Source of the DNA: Rhodoligotrophos appendicifer
GTDB lineage: Bacteria; Pseudomonadota; Alphaproteobacteria; Rhizobiales; Im1
Assembly: GCF_007474605.1 (NCBI RefSeq)
Contig: NZ_VHKL01000009.1
Location: 302,866-366,865 of the forward strand
Direction: 5' to 3'
DNA: 64,000 bases
This document shows, piece after piece, positions 1-9,473 of this stretch. The notes under the pieces were generated by a model. The model saw nothing but the letters and a program-made list of their open reading frames with translations. It ran no database searches and was not told where the DNA came from. The first letter of the stretch is position 1, and the number at the start of each line of letters is the position of its first letter. The position numbers and the translations under genes were made by a program.

Positions 1-289
1 TCACGATGGGCCGTTGGAGCAGGATCGGGTTAGCACTCAGCGCATGCATCAGCTCCTGATCGCTGAGCTCCGGATTATCCAACCCAAGCTCCTGATAAGG
101 CGTCTCCTGCCGGCGAATGAGGTCCCGTGGCGTCTTGTTGAGCTTCTTGAGAATATCCGTGAGAATGGCTTCTGCCGGGGGTGTTTTCAGATATTCGACG
201 ATTTGCGGATGGATGCCGCGATCCTCCAGCAGCTTCAGGGTCTCGCGGGACTTCGCGCAGCGAGGGTTGTGATAGATGACGACGCTCAT
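1..289 (-). CDS. ArsC/Spx-family thioredoxin-fold protein (arsenate-reductase-like), 3' end cut by window
   Basis: Reading the reverse strand from ATG at 289 gives 96 residues without a stop, running off the window. The start matches the ArsC family: after the first beta strand comes NPRCAKSRET, with the CxxxR-type active site (Cys11), then LLEDRG and a typical ELLKTPP-like stretch. The family is usually about 115-120 residues, so roughly 20 are missing. In known ArsC proteins this Cys takes part in glutaredoxin-dependent arsenate reduction, but many chromosomal homologues (YffB/Spx type) have unproven function. It starts 3 bp after the pyrD stop, so the two are very likely cotranscribed. That pairing says nothing specific about arsenic. 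Confidence 0.85.
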   Translation of the reverse strand, partial: MSVVIYHNPRCAKSRETLKLLEDRGIHPQIVEYLKTPPAEAILTDILKKLNKTPRDLIRRQETPYQELGLDNPELSDQELMHALSANPILLQRPIV

Positions 290-292
290 GCT

Positions 293-1363
293 CTACGCCT
301 CTCTGTTTGCCCAGCCACCGGCGTCGGATCCGGTTGCATCCGCCATGCTCCGCAATCCGTGGGCCTGCACATAACGCACGAACCCCTGTTTGATTTCCGT
401 TATGAGCGCCGGGCCCTTATAGATGAGCCCCGTATAGAGCTGTACAAGTGTGGCGCCGGCTTTGATTTTCTCGATGGCGGTCTCCGCGGATGTGATCCCG
501 CCCACGCCGATCAGCGGGATCTTCCCCCCCGTGGCGAGGTAAACTCTCGCCAGCGCCCGCGTTGAGCGGACAAAGAGCGGCGCGCCGGACAGGCCGCCCG
601 TTTCTCTCGCATGGGTGGAGCGCAGAGCAGGCCGCGTGATCGTCGTGTTCGAGACGATCATGCCGTCCACGCCCAGCTTCAAGCAGGCGGCCGACACGTC
701 CTGAAGGTCGTCATCTGTAAGATCCGGAGAGATCTTCAGCAGAATCGGCACAACTGCACCGCTCTCATGCCGCGCCTCCAAAACCCTCTCCAACAGTTCT
801 ACGAGGGCTGCCGTTGCTTGCAGGTCTCGCAGTCCAGGCGTATTAGGCGAAGAAATATTTATGGTTAAATAGCGGGAATACGCGGCAAACCTCCTAACTC
901 CAAGAACATAGTCATCAATCCGATCCTTTGAATCCTTATTGGCGCCAATATTCACCCCTACGAGGGTTTCTGGACTGAGCGATTTGATCGCCTCGAAAGC
1001 TGCGGCATGACCTTTATTGTTAAAGCCGAGTCTGTTGATGACCGCATTGTCTTCGCGAAGCCGAAAGATCCTGGGTTTGGGATTTCCCTCCTGCGCCTTT
1101 GGGGTAACCGTTCCGACCTCGGCAAAGCCGAAGCCCAGGGCGGTCATGGCGCGCGCCACTTCGGCATTTTTGTCGAAACCGGCCGCAATACCGACTGGGT
1201 TTGGGAAGGACAGGCCGAAGGTTGTCACGCCAAGGACCGGATGATCGACCGGTGGCCGGCCCAGCGACGCTGCCTTGAGCATGGCGATCGTGAGCTTATG
1301 CGCAGATTCGGGATCGAGCCGCTGCAGCACGCTGTTGAAAAGGGGGAACAAAGTCTCACGCAT
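293..1363 (-). CDS. pyrD: Dihydroorotate dehydrogenase (quinone), class 2
   Basis: This 356-residue protein oxidises dihydroorotate to orotate in pyrimidine synthesis, passing electrons through FMN to membrane quinone. The amphipathic N-terminal helix (about residues 1-35) that docks class 2 enzymes on the membrane is present. The barrel carries GIAAGFDKN near residue 58, NRLGFNN near 110 and the class 2 catalytic Ser in NISSPNTPGL (about 171). FMN phosphate-binding glycines (LIGVGGI) lie near the C-terminus. Length is normal for the family. It is the first gene of a tight two-gene unit with the ArsC-like gene. About 220 bp separate it from the divergent regulator at 1587. Confidence 0.97.
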   Translation of the reverse strand: MRETLFPLFNSVLQRLDPESAHKLTIAMLKAASLGRPPVDHPVLGVTTFGLSFPNPVGIAAGFDKNAEVARAMTALGFGFAEVGTVTPKAQEGNPKPRIFRLREDNAVINRLGFNNKGHAAAFEAIKSLSPETLVGVNIGANKDSKDRIDDYVLGVRRFAAYSRYLTINISSPNTPGLRDLQATAALVELLERVLEARHESGAVVPILLKISPDLTDDDLQDVSAACLKLGVDGMIVSNTTITRPALRSTHARETGGLSGAPLFVRSTRALARVYLATGGKIPLIGVGGITSAETAIEKIKAGATLVQLYTGLIYKGPALITEIKQGFVRYVQAHGLRSMADATGSDAGGWANREA

Positions 1364-1586
1364 CTTGGGTTTTAGCTCGCGTCTCAGGCGCAGAAATCAT
1401 GGGGGGCGTCCTCGTTTAACGTAAAGGTTGTTTTTACATAAAAATTCACGCATTTGTTGCATATGCCGGATCCATTCTCCGGCGTGCCTTTGTCGCGGGC
1501 AATGTCCGCGCCCTAGGCAATGATGACGCTTGTACTTGTCTGTTTTTGAGATGTCATTTCGGACGTTTTTGACGAGAGAATAGAGT

Positions 1587-2231
1587 ATGTTTTTGCATAA
1601 TCACATTTGGTCGGCCATCGATGAACTGGCGGCCCGTAGTAAATTATCCGCATCAGGTTTGGCCAAGAGTTCCGGTCTCGATCCAACGACCTTTAACAAG
1701 TCTAAGCGTTTTACTGCGGACGGGCGTCCACGCTGGCCGACCACGGAGAGCGTGTCGAAGATTCTGCGGGCGACCAACTCCAACATCATGGAATTTGCAA
1801 TGTTGGTGAATGGCCAGGGGGGCTGCACGTCTCCCAACAGCCCGATCATCCCGTTGATTGGTTTGAACCAGGTCGATTCGCCCGGATACTTCGATGACAA
1901 GGGGCTCCCCAGTGGGGGACATTGGGACGCCTTGGCCTTTCCGGGCCTGAAGGACGATCGTGTCTTCGCATTGGAGATCAGCGGTGATGATCTCGCCCCG
2001 ATCTATCGGGATGGCGATGTGATCGTCGTCTCGCCAAACGCATCGTTGCGGCGGGGGGATCGTATCGTGGGCAAGAGCCGCGAGGGCGGCGTGATCATCA
2101 AGACGCTCCATCGCCGGACGGCGCGGGTGATCGAGCTTCTGCCCTTTGCCCTGGATGCTGAAGATGACGTGGTCGTCTTCAATGTGGAAGATCTGGAGTG
2201 GATCGGCCGCATTGTGTGGGCCAGTCAGTAA
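1587..2231 (+). CDS. HTH regulator with S24 (LexA/CI-like) C-terminal domain, catalytic Ser position replaced by Asp
   Basis: A 214-residue protein with an N-terminal helix-turn-helix region (SASGLAKSSGLDPTTFNKSKRF, about residues 22-43) and a C-terminal S24 domain (about 110-214). In S24 proteins the self-cleavage nucleophile sits in a motif like GDSMxPxxRDGD. Here the segment reads SGDDLAPIYRDGD, so the Ser position is Asp. The general-base Lys seems kept in GVIIKTLHRR. I infer a DNA-binding regulator that senses through dimerisation and may not self-cleave. It is divergent from pyrD and convergent with lysS, and targets cannot be told. A possible short inverted repeat (GTAAA...TTTAC, near 1421-1437) lies in its upstream region. 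Confidence 0.85.
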   Translation: MFLHNHIWSAIDELAARSKLSASGLAKSSGLDPTTFNKSKRFTADGRPRWPTTESVSKILRATNSNIMEFAMLVNGQGGCTSPNSPIIPLIGLNQVDSPGYFDDKGLPSGGHWDALAFPGLKDDRVFALEISGDDLAPIYRDGDVIVVSPNASLRRGDRIVGKSREGGVIIKTLHRRTARVIELLPFALDAEDDVVVFNVEDLEWIGRIVWASQ

Positions 2232-2279
2232 GCCGGCGCGCCCGTAATCAAACCAGCCGTATTCCAGAATGAATGCTTT

Positions 2280-2306
2280 GGCCCCGCACCGTGAGTTGGC
2301 GGGGCC
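2280..2306. terminator. Candidate bidirectional hairpin terminator
   Basis: Perfect 8-bp stem GGCCCCGC/GCGGGGCC with an 11-base loop, placed between the convergent regulator (ends 2231) and lysS (ends 2319). No T tract follows on either strand, so it is a weak intrinsic terminator at best. Confidence 0.5.
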
Positions 2307-2318
2307 AGGGAACCTTCA

Positions 2319-3932
2319 TCACCCGAGCTTTCCTGAGAGCGCGGCGGCAATCAACGCCCGCGTCTCGGCGACGCCATAAAGGGCGACGAACGATCCGAAC
2401 CGCGGCCCCTGCTCCTGACCCAGAAGCACCTCGTACAGGGCCTTGAACCAGTCCCGCAACGTCTCAAATCCCGCGTCCTTGCCCACCTCGTAGAGCATTT
2501 CCTGGATCGCTTCGGCGCTGGCTGTCGGTTCGCATGTCGCCAGGCGCTGTTCCAGCGCCTCCAATGCCCGCCTTTCCAGGTCGCTCGGTGCGCGGAAGGA
2601 TTTATTCGGCCGCACGAAATCATGGAAATACTGAATCGCGTAATCCACGAGCCGGTCGAATTCTGCATGGGCCTCGGGCGATGCATCCGGTGCATAGCGC
2701 CGGACGAACCCCCACAACACGTCGCGGTCGGAGGAATTCGACGCGCTGACCAGATTCAGCAGCAAGGCGAAGCTGATGGGAAGATTGGAGGCTGGTGGCT
2801 CACCGGAATGGATGTGCCACACCGGATTACCGAGCTTTTCCTTGAGATCCTGCTCCGGATACTTTCCCAGGAAGGTGAAATACTCGTCCACCGCCTTCGG
2901 AATGACGTCGAAGTAAAGCCGCTTCGCCTTGCGCGGCGACTGGAACATGTAGAGTTGCAGGCTGTCGGGACTGGCATAGCGCAGCCATTCGTCGATGGTC
3001 AGTCCGTTCCCCTTCGACTTGGAGATCTTTTGCCCCATCTCGTCGAGGAACAGCTCGTAATTGAAGCCATCCGGGGGCTCTCCGCCCAAGACCGAGCAAA
3101 TCCGGCTGGAGAGTTTGACCGAATCGATCAGATCCTTCCCCGACATTTCGTAATCCACGCCCAGCGCATACCAGCGCATGGCCCAGTCCGCCTTCCATTG
3201 CAACTTGCACTGGCCGCCGGTTACCGGCTGCTCGACGAGTTCCCCGGTCTCGGGATCCTTGTACACGATCGTGCCCGCATCGACCTTTCGCTCCTCGATG
3301 GGCACCTGCAGCACATGGCCGGTCCGCGGTGAAATCGGCAGGAAAGGTGAATAGCTCTGCTGCCGCTCTTCCCGCAGCGAAGGCAGCATGATGGCCATGA
3401 CCTCGTCATAGCATTCGAGCACCCTCAGCAGAGCCTGATCGAAGAGCCCGGAGCGATAGCACTCGGTCGCACTGAAGAAATCATACTCGAAGCCGAATTG
3501 ATCGAGAAACGCCCTCAGCATGGCATTGTTGTGCTGACCGAAGCTCTCGAACTTCCCGAAGGGATCCGGCACCTTCGTCAGGGGCTGGTTCAGATAGGGT
3601 CTGATCAGCTCCTTGTTCGGCACGTTGTCCGGGATTTTCCTCAACCCGTCCAGATCGTCCGAAAAGCAGATGAGCCGGGTTGGAAGATCCGACATCAGGG
3701 AGAATGCGTGCCGCACCATGGTTGTTCGCGCCACCTCGCCAAAGGTGCCGATATGGGGCAAGCCCGAAGGGCCGTAGCCCGTTTCGAACAGGATCTCGGA
3801 CTTTCCGAGCTTCTTGGCGCGCTCCAAGAGCTTTCGAGCTTCCTCGAAAGGCCAGGCCTTGCTGGCCAGTGCAGCGTCGACGAGCTCAGGATCACGTATC
3901 ACGGAAGTCACGATCTCAAGGGGTTGCATCAT
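2319..3932 (-). CDS. lysK: Lysyl-tRNA synthetase, class I
   Basis: A 537-residue class I LysRS that charges tRNA-Lys with lysine. This is the archaeal-type enzyme that many alphaproteobacteria carry in place of the class II enzyme. The HIGH-like motif is PHIGTFGEV (residues 59-67) and the KMSKS-like motif is KISKSKGN (302-309). The C-terminal helical anticodon-binding region runs to the end. Length matches the family. The reading could begin at either of two adjacent ATG codons. It lies 36 bp downstream of the antiporter start-to-stop boundary (antiporter ends at 3969) on the same strand, so readthrough from the antiporter gene is possible. Confidence 0.96.
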   Translation of the reverse strand: MMQPLEIVTSVIRDPELVDAALASKAWPFEEARKLLERAKKLGKSEILFETGYGPSGLPHIGTFGEVARTTMVRHAFSLMSDLPTRLICFSDDLDGLRKIPDNVPNKELIRPYLNQPLTKVPDPFGKFESFGQHNNAMLRAFLDQFGFEYDFFSATECYRSGLFDQALLRVLECYDEVMAIMLPSLREERQQSYSPFLPISPRTGHVLQVPIEERKVDAGTIVYKDPETGELVEQPVTGGQCKLQWKADWAMRWYALGVDYEMSGKDLIDSVKLSSRICSVLGGEPPDGFNYELFLDEMGQKISKSKGNGLTIDEWLRYASPDSLQLYMFQSPRKAKRLYFDVIPKAVDEYFTFLGKYPEQDLKEKLGNPVWHIHSGEPPASNLPISFALLLNLVSASNSSDRDVLWGFVRRYAPDASPEAHAEFDRLVDYAIQYFHDFVRPNKSFRAPSDLERRALEALEQRLATCEPTASAEAIQEMLYEVGKDAGFETLRDWFKALYEVLLGQEQGPRFGSFVALYGVAETRALIAAALSGKLG

Positions 3933-3968
3933 TGGAGCGGCGGACCCTAGGAGTGAAGCGCGTTCGCG

Positions 3969-5723
3969 TCAACTCGCGGTGTCCGCTGCCACCTCCCCGC
4001 CTACGCGGTCTCCCCGTCCCTCGTTCATGAGGCGCCGCTTCGCTGCCATGGCGTCGAACTGCGCCTTGAGCTGAGGATGGCGTGCAATGAATTGCCGGAA
4101 ATCCCGCACCGAAAGGGTCAGAAATTGGCAGTAGTCGGTTGCGGTCACGTCGGCCGTCCGCCGCGTTCCGCTCAACAGCGCCATTTCCCCGAAAAAGTCT
4201 CCCGGCCCCAACTTGATCGTTTTGTCGCCCACCGACACTTGCACGCTTCCCGACGAGATGAAGTACATGGCGTCGGCTCGGTCCCCCACCCGGATGATTT
4301 TTTTGCCTGGCTCCGCCGATCGTGGCTTGAACAGCATCAGCAGTTCCTGCCGCTTTTCGGGATCCAGGCCGGCAAAGATCGGGAACTTCTCGACCATCTG
4401 CTGCGCCTGCAGGCCGCGCTCGTTCTCCCGGGATTCTGCCGCTCGACGCACCTCGTTCAATTCCTGGGTCAAGGCCTTCATTTGGGTGGCGCCGAACTCC
4501 TGCGCTTGCCCCCCTATGCTCTTGAGCATCGCCGTGACCGCAGCGAAAACGAGCGGATTGAGCATGATCGATAGCAGCGCACCGGACAGGATCAGGTCGC
4601 GCCCCTCCACCGGCAGAAGGCCAAGTCCGATGCCGAGTCCCACCAGGATGAACGAGAACTCACCGATCTGAGCGAGGCTGGCCGAGACAGTCAAGGCGGT
4701 CGACATGGGAAAACGCAAGGCAAGCACGATGGCGAACGCGACGAGTGACTTTCCGAGGATGATCAGGGCGACGACCATGAGAACCTTGAGCGGCTCGCGC
4801 ATCAGGATCGACGGGTCGAAGAGCATGCCGACGGAAACGAAGAAGAGCACTGCGAAGGCATCTTGGAGCGGTAACGAATCCGCAGCGGCCCTGTGGCTGA
4901 ACTGCGACTCGCTCAAGACCACCCCGGCAAAGAAGGCGCCCAGGGCGAAAGAGACGCCGAAGACGGCAGCCGATCCAAAAGCGATGCCAAGTGCGATCGC
5001 CAGGACCGAGAGAGTGAACAGCTCGCGCGAGCCCGTTCGCGCGACCTGTCTCAGGATCCAGGGCACCACCTTGGGCCCCAACGCCATCGCCAGTACGACG
5101 AAAGCTGCGACCTTGGCGATTGTAATCCCCAGGCTGAGCGCCAGCCCCATGTCGCTCGCGGCGGGCGCATGATCGGCGCCGGTCGCCGCATGCCCGCCAA
5201 GCACCTCGGCGAACGCGGGCAGGAGGACGAGCGCCATGACCATCGCAAGATCTTCGACGATGAGCCAGCCAATGGCGATCCGCCCGTTGGGCGTGTCGAT
5301 GGTGTTCCTCTCCTCGAGGGCGCGCAGCAGCACCACCGTGCTGGCGACCGAAAGACTCAGCCCGAAAACGAGCCCCGCCCCGAGGCTCCATCCCCAGAGC
5401 CAGGCGACCCCGACTCCCATCAGGGTTGCGATGCAGATCTGCCCGACCGCTCCTGGGATCGCGATCCACCTCACGGCCATGAGCGCCGATGCCGAGAAAT
5501 GGAGGCCCACGCCGAACATCAGCAGGATCACGCCCATCTCCGCCAACTGGCCGGCGAGGCCGGAATCGGCGATGTACCCGGGTGTGAAGGGGCCGATGGC
5601 GACCCCGGCGACCAGGTAGCCCACGAGAGGCGGGAGTCTCAGCCTGTCGGCCAGAAAACCGAAGATGAATGCAAACACGAAGCCGATGGCCAGCATCGCA
5701 ATGAGAGCGGTCTCGTGCGGCAA
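3969..5723 (-). CDS. CPA2-type cation:proton antiporter with C-terminal cyclic-nucleotide-binding-like domain
   Basis: A 584-residue protein. Residues 1 to about 390 hold the multi-pass Na+/H+ exchanger fold of the KefB/YbaL type (LPPLVGYLVAGVAIGP near 29, LLMFGVGLHFS near 68). Residues about 450-560 form a cNMP-binding/Crp-like domain (GDFFGEMALLSGTRRTADV). KefB/KefC normally end in a TrkA-N (RCK) domain, and here a cNMP domain takes its place, suggesting gating by a different ligand. It would exchange K+ or Na+ for protons across the inner membrane. The start is TTG at 5723, chosen because AAGGAG lies five bases upstream. Which ion and which nucleotide, if any, cannot be told. Confidence 0.93.
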   Translation of the reverse strand: MPHETALIAMLAIGFVFAFIFGFLADRLRLPPLVGYLVAGVAIGPFTPGYIADSGLAGQLAEMGVILLMFGVGLHFSASALMAVRWIAIPGAVGQICIATLMGVGVAWLWGWSLGAGLVFGLSLSVASTVVLLRALEERNTIDTPNGRIAIGWLIVEDLAMVMALVLLPAFAEVLGGHAATGADHAPAASDMGLALSLGITIAKVAAFVVLAMALGPKVVPWILRQVARTGSRELFTLSVLAIALGIAFGSAAVFGVSFALGAFFAGVVLSESQFSHRAAADSLPLQDAFAVLFFVSVGMLFDPSILMREPLKVLMVVALIILGKSLVAFAIVLALRFPMSTALTVSASLAQIGEFSFILVGLGIGLGLLPVEGRDLILSGALLSIMLNPLVFAAVTAMLKSIGGQAQEFGATQMKALTQELNEVRRAAESRENERGLQAQQMVEKFPIFAGLDPEKRQELLMLFKPRSAEPGKKIIRVGDRADAMYFISSGSVQVSVGDKTIKLGPGDFFGEMALLSGTRRTADVTATDYCQFLTLSVRDFRQFIARHPQLKAQFDAMAAKRRLMNEGRGDRVGGEVAADTAS

Positions 5724-5860
5724 GGGATCTCCTTATCGCCAGGCGGCGCTGTTAACGTCGGGGGTCACGGCGCCGATGTGGCTGGAATGCGGCCACTGGA
5801 TGTAAAATACGGTGAAACATACCTCGGTGACGTTACGCAACCCCTATTGCACGCTTGTGT

Positions 5861-6517
5861 CTAAGGTTGTGCACCGTCGGCCGCGACAAGGTGATCGATG
5901 ACCTCTAACGCGACCGCCTGCAGCTCGGCGCTTCCCTTGCTGCCTGGCTCTCTCTCGAGCAGGGTGCTGCCCTCCCCCATGCTGGCCGCAAACCCCACTC
6001 TGTTTCCGATCGTGTTTGAGGCCGCCGGATGCCCGAACTCCGCCATCGCTGCGGCCATCTCGCCCGTCAGGGACACTCGTGACAGCACGCGATTGAGGAT
6101 CAGCAAGGAGGGCACTTGCACTTGGCCGATCAAGTCCAGCGTCGGCTTTGTCGCCCACAGATCGACATGTGTCGGTTGGATCGGCACCACCACGAGATTT
6201 GCGGTCTCGATTGCTGACTTCGCCTCCACATCAGACTTCGGCGGAGTGTCGACGACCACGATGTCGAAGTCCCGCGCCAAGGCTCGCGCCGCGCGCCGCG
6301 CCCCCCACCCGCTTGCTGTGCGGAAGCTGAGACCGGCATCGTCAGCCATCCGCCGCTCGCGCGCCTCGAACCATTCTCCGAGGCTTCCCTGCGGATCGAC
6401 ATCGACAATTGCGACCCTGAGTCCCTGCAGATGAAAGGCCACCGCGAGATGCGCAGCGATTGTCGTTTTTCCAGATCCGCCTTTCTGCTGGGCCAGCGTG
6501 ATGATCCTGCCTGTCAA
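5861..6517 (-). CDS. ParA/MinD-like P-loop ATPase (orphan)
   Basis: A 218-residue Walker-type ATPase. The deviant Walker A motif KGGSGKTT is at residues 12-19, Walker A' region DVDPQGSLGEW near 39 and the Walker B-like VVVDTPP near 87. It resembles short ParA proteins that position cargo or segregate DNA. No parB-like gene follows, so it is not a classical partition cassette. The start is TTG at 6517 with GAGG about eight bases upstream. It is divergent from the helicase gene at 6573, with only 55 bp between starts, so the promoters must overlap. Cellular role unknown. Confidence 0.88.
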   Translation of the reverse strand: MTGRIITLAQQKGGSGKTTIAAHLAVAFHLQGLRVAIVDVDPQGSLGEWFEARERRMADDAGLSFRTASGWGARRAARALARDFDIVVVDTPPKSDVEAKSAIETANLVVVPIQPTHVDLWATKPTLDLIGQVQVPSLLILNRVLSRVSLTGEMAAAMAEFGHPAASNTIGNRVGFAASMGEGSTLLEREPGSKGSAELQAVALEVIDHLVAADGAQP

Positions 6518-6572
6518 CGCTCATACCTCGACGCGTGAAAACCCTTACCGAATCCTCTACACTATCCGCCGA

Positions 6573-9425
6573 ATGTCTCACAAAGCCCATCACACTTCCG
6601 CCGGCCTCGTCACCGACGCCATTGAGGCATTGCCTGCGGCAGCCCTTGAACGGGCGGGCCTTGCCATTGCATCATCCGGCGATGTCCTGGAAATGACATC
6701 TGCAGCCTTGGGTCTCGAGCGATTGGCCGACGGCCCGCATTTGCTCTGCCACGCCGTCTTCATTGCCAACAGACTCAAGATCATGTCCGGGGCGGACCGG
6801 TCTGCCGCCCGGGGAGCACTTTTGCAGCCGCATTATGATGTGGCGGAATTGTTCGCGTTTGTTCATCCGGCGCGCTTCGCCCTCCCCACGCCTGCGGGCC
6901 TGGCGCGCGCCCTCCAGCTGGACGATGCGGCCTCGCCCGCAACCCTGTTGCGCGACATTGCGCGGACCCTACTCGCAAGTCTCGTCCAGGAGGCCCGGCT
7001 TCACTCGACCCGGGAGCTTGCCGAGCAGGCCCAGTTTCTGGCCCGCAGCATGTGGCCCTGGGCTCCCCTGGTTCTCCACGCCGTCTCCTCTGGCGGCAAC
7101 TCTGTCGAGCCGTCCCCGTTTCTCACGGGCCTGAATGTCTGGGATCGCCTCTCTGAATGGGAGGATGAGGGGCCGCGCCCGCAGCCCGATACCAAGCCGA
7201 TCCAGGCGCAGGACGCCGATGCCGAGCTCCTTCGCGCCCTGGGTCGCGACAGCGAGCCTCGGCCGGCTCAACGCGAATACTGCGCACGCACCGTCACGGC
7301 CTTCGCGCCGCGCACGAGCCGTCATGAAAATCACATCCTGCTGGCCGAAGCCGGCACCGGCCTGGGCAAGACCCTGGGCTATCTCGCACCCTCCGCCGTG
7401 TGGGCTCGCACCAATGGCGGGACCGTATGGATTTCCACCTACACGAAGAACCTGCAACGCCAGCTCGAACAGGAAACCCAGCGCCTCTATCCCGATCCAG
7501 CGGAGCGCCGCCGCAAAGTCGTCATTCGCAAGGGTCGCGAGAATTACCTGTGCCTCCTGAACCTGCAGGAGCGTCTCGGCCAGATGAGCGGCAATCCGCG
7601 TGGCAATCTCCTCGCGGTCCTGATCGTGCGCTGGGTGCGCGCCAGCCGCGACGGCGACATGATCGGCGGTGACTTCCCCGCCTGGCTGATGTCCCTCTTT
7701 GCCGATCAGGAAACGGAACGGGCGCCGTCCCCCTTGGCGCTCGGCCTGACGGACCGGCGCGGCGAGTGCATCTATGCCTCCTGCGCGCATTATCGCAAAT
7801 GTTTCATAGAGAAGGCGACCCGCGCCGCTCGCAAGGCCGAGATCGTCATCGGCAACCACGCCCTGGTCATGGCCCAGGCGGCCCAGGACCAGCTGTTGGG
7901 ATCCTCCCAGACGGCCGAGGAGCAGACGTCGACCGGTACGATCCGCCGCCTTGTCTTCGATGAAGGACACCACGTCTTCGACGCCGCCGACAACGCCTTT
8001 GCTGCCCATTTGACGGCTCTTGAAGCAACCGAGCTTCGTCGCTGGCTCCGCGGCGGCGAGATGCGCGGACGGCGGGGGCGCAGCCTGACCGATCGGATTG
8101 GCGATCTGATCTCCGACGACGAGTCCCGGACGGAGGAACTCCTGCACGCCGTTGTGGAGGCGGCTAGCCGCTTGCCTGGCCCGGGCTGGCAACGCCGCAT
8201 CCAGGCCGGCATGCCGGAGGGCGAGGCGGAGACATTCCTGGCTCTGGTCCGCGAACAGGTGCTGGCTCGCTCCGACGCTGCCGGCACCTATATGCTTGAG
8301 ACCGGCTGCCGTCCCGCAATCACCGGTATGGCGGACGCTGCCGCCGGTTTGGCCGCCGCTCTTCAGGAACTCGCAGCACCCATGCAGGCATTGGCCAAGG
8401 CGCTGATGGCCCGCCTGTCGGACGAGGCCCGAACCTTGGAGAGCGCCGAGCGGTCACGCATTGAATCGGTCGCGCGCGGGCTTCGCCAACGCTCCGAGAT
8501 CACCCTTGCCGCCTGGCTCGACATGCTCGATCGCCTCGCTGCCGACGAGCCCCGCGGCTTCGTTGAATGGTTCGCCATCGAACACAGCTTTGGCCGCGAG
8601 GCCGATGTCGGCATGTACCGCCACTGGATCGATCCCACCATCCCGCTCGCCTCGATTGTGCTGGAATCCGTGGATGGTGCCGTCATCACCTCCGCCACCC
8701 TGCGCGATCGCCTTCCCGATGTTCCAGAGGACTGGGCCAGCGCCGAGATGCGGACCGGCGTTACGCATCTGGCCTACCCCATCTCACGCTCTGGCCACGA
8801 GAGCCCTTATGACTATCCGAGTCAGGCGAAGATCCTGGTCGTGAACGACGTCAATCGTGAGGACCGCGATCAGGTGGCGGCCGCCTATCGCGAGCTTTTC
8901 CTGGCTGCGGGTGGGGGAGCCCTTGGCCTCTTCACCGCGATTTCGCGCCTCCGGGAGATTTATAAGCGCATCGCCGGGCCGCTGGGCGCCGAGGGGCTCT
9001 CTCTCTTCGCTCAGCATGTCGATCCCATGGACACCGGCACGCTCGTCGACCTCTTCCGAGCCGAGCGCAACGGCTGCCTCCTCGGCACGGATGCCGTTCG
9101 CGATGGAGTGGACGTCCCCGGTGACGCCCTCCGTCTCATCGTGCTGGAGCGTGTGCCCTGGCCGCAGCCATCCATCCTCGAGCGCGCCCGTCGCAATGCC
9201 TTTGGCGGAAATGCCTATCAGGACATGATCGTTCGCCTGCGCTTGCGTCAGGCCTTTGGTCGGCTGATCCGGCGCGCCGACGACCGGGGTGTCTTCACCA
9301 TTCTCGATCCGCGCCTTGCCTCGCGCTTCCTCACCGCATTCCCCCCCGGCGTTGAAATTCGTCGCCTGGGTCTGGTGGATGCAATCGAGGTCATCGAAGC
9401 TTTTCTGCCCAAGCCACCTTGCTGA
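6573..9425 (+). CDS. DinG/Rad3-type ATP-dependent DNA helicase with Fe-S-like cysteines
   Basis: A 950-residue superfamily 2 helicase. It has a long family-specific N-terminal part, Walker A AEAGTGLGKT (about residues 258-267) and motif II DEGH (about 465). A cysteine set (one near 327, three near 398-410, C-x5-C-x5-C) fits the Fe-S cluster of DinG/XPD relatives. C-terminal helicase motifs include GVDVPGDALR and QAFGRLIRR. Such enzymes unwind 5'-to-3' and act in repair of unusual structures. I took ATG 6573 rather than an upstream ATG at 6498, because the latter overlaps the divergent ParA gene by 20 bp. The long N-terminal extension is larger than in E. coli DinG. Confidence 0.9.
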   Translation: MSHKAHHTSAGLVTDAIEALPAAALERAGLAIASSGDVLEMTSAALGLERLADGPHLLCHAVFIANRLKIMSGADRSAARGALLQPHYDVAELFAFVHPARFALPTPAGLARALQLDDAASPATLLRDIARTLLASLVQEARLHSTRELAEQAQFLARSMWPWAPLVLHAVSSGGNSVEPSPFLTGLNVWDRLSEWEDEGPRPQPDTKPIQAQDADAELLRALGRDSEPRPAQREYCARTVTAFAPRTSRHENHILLAEAGTGLGKTLGYLAPSAVWARTNGGTVWISTYTKNLQRQLEQETQRLYPDPAERRRKVVIRKGRENYLCLLNLQERLGQMSGNPRGNLLAVLIVRWVRASRDGDMIGGDFPAWLMSLFADQETERAPSPLALGLTDRRGECIYASCAHYRKCFIEKATRAARKAEIVIGNHALVMAQAAQDQLLGSSQTAEEQTSTGTIRRLVFDEGHHVFDAADNAFAAHLTALEATELRRWLRGGEMRGRRGRSLTDRIGDLISDDESRTEELLHAVVEAASRLPGPGWQRRIQAGMPEGEAETFLALVREQVLARSDAAGTYMLETGCRPAITGMADAAAGLAAALQELAAPMQALAKALMARLSDEARTLESAERSRIESVARGLRQRSEITLAAWLDMLDRLAADEPRGFVEWFAIEHSFGREADVGMYRHWIDPTIPLASIVLESVDGAVITSATLRDRLPDVPEDWASAEMRTGVTHLAYPISRSGHESPYDYPSQAKILVVNDVNREDRDQVAAAYRELFLAAGGGALGLFTAISRLREIYKRIAGPLGAEGLSLFAQHVDPMDTGTLVDLFRAERNGCLLGTDAVRDGVDVPGDALRLIVLERVPWPQPSILERARRNAFGGNAYQDMIVRLRLRQAFGRLIRRADDRGVFTILDPRLASRFLTAFPPGVEIRRLGLVDAIEVIEAFLPKPPC

Positions 9426-9473
9426 TGGCTCCGTCCCCCATTAGGGTTCGCCTCACCTCGCGTTGGAGTTTGC

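Noticed and set aside
4893..5864. Plus-strand open frame of 323 codons opposite the antiporter
   Set aside because: Shadow: rich in Asp, His, Arg and Gln with no hydrophobic core; the minus-strand antiporter is unmistakable.
5861..6517. Plasmid-type parAB partition cassette
   Set aside because: No ParB-like gene or parS-like repeats on either side; the neighbours are chromosomal.
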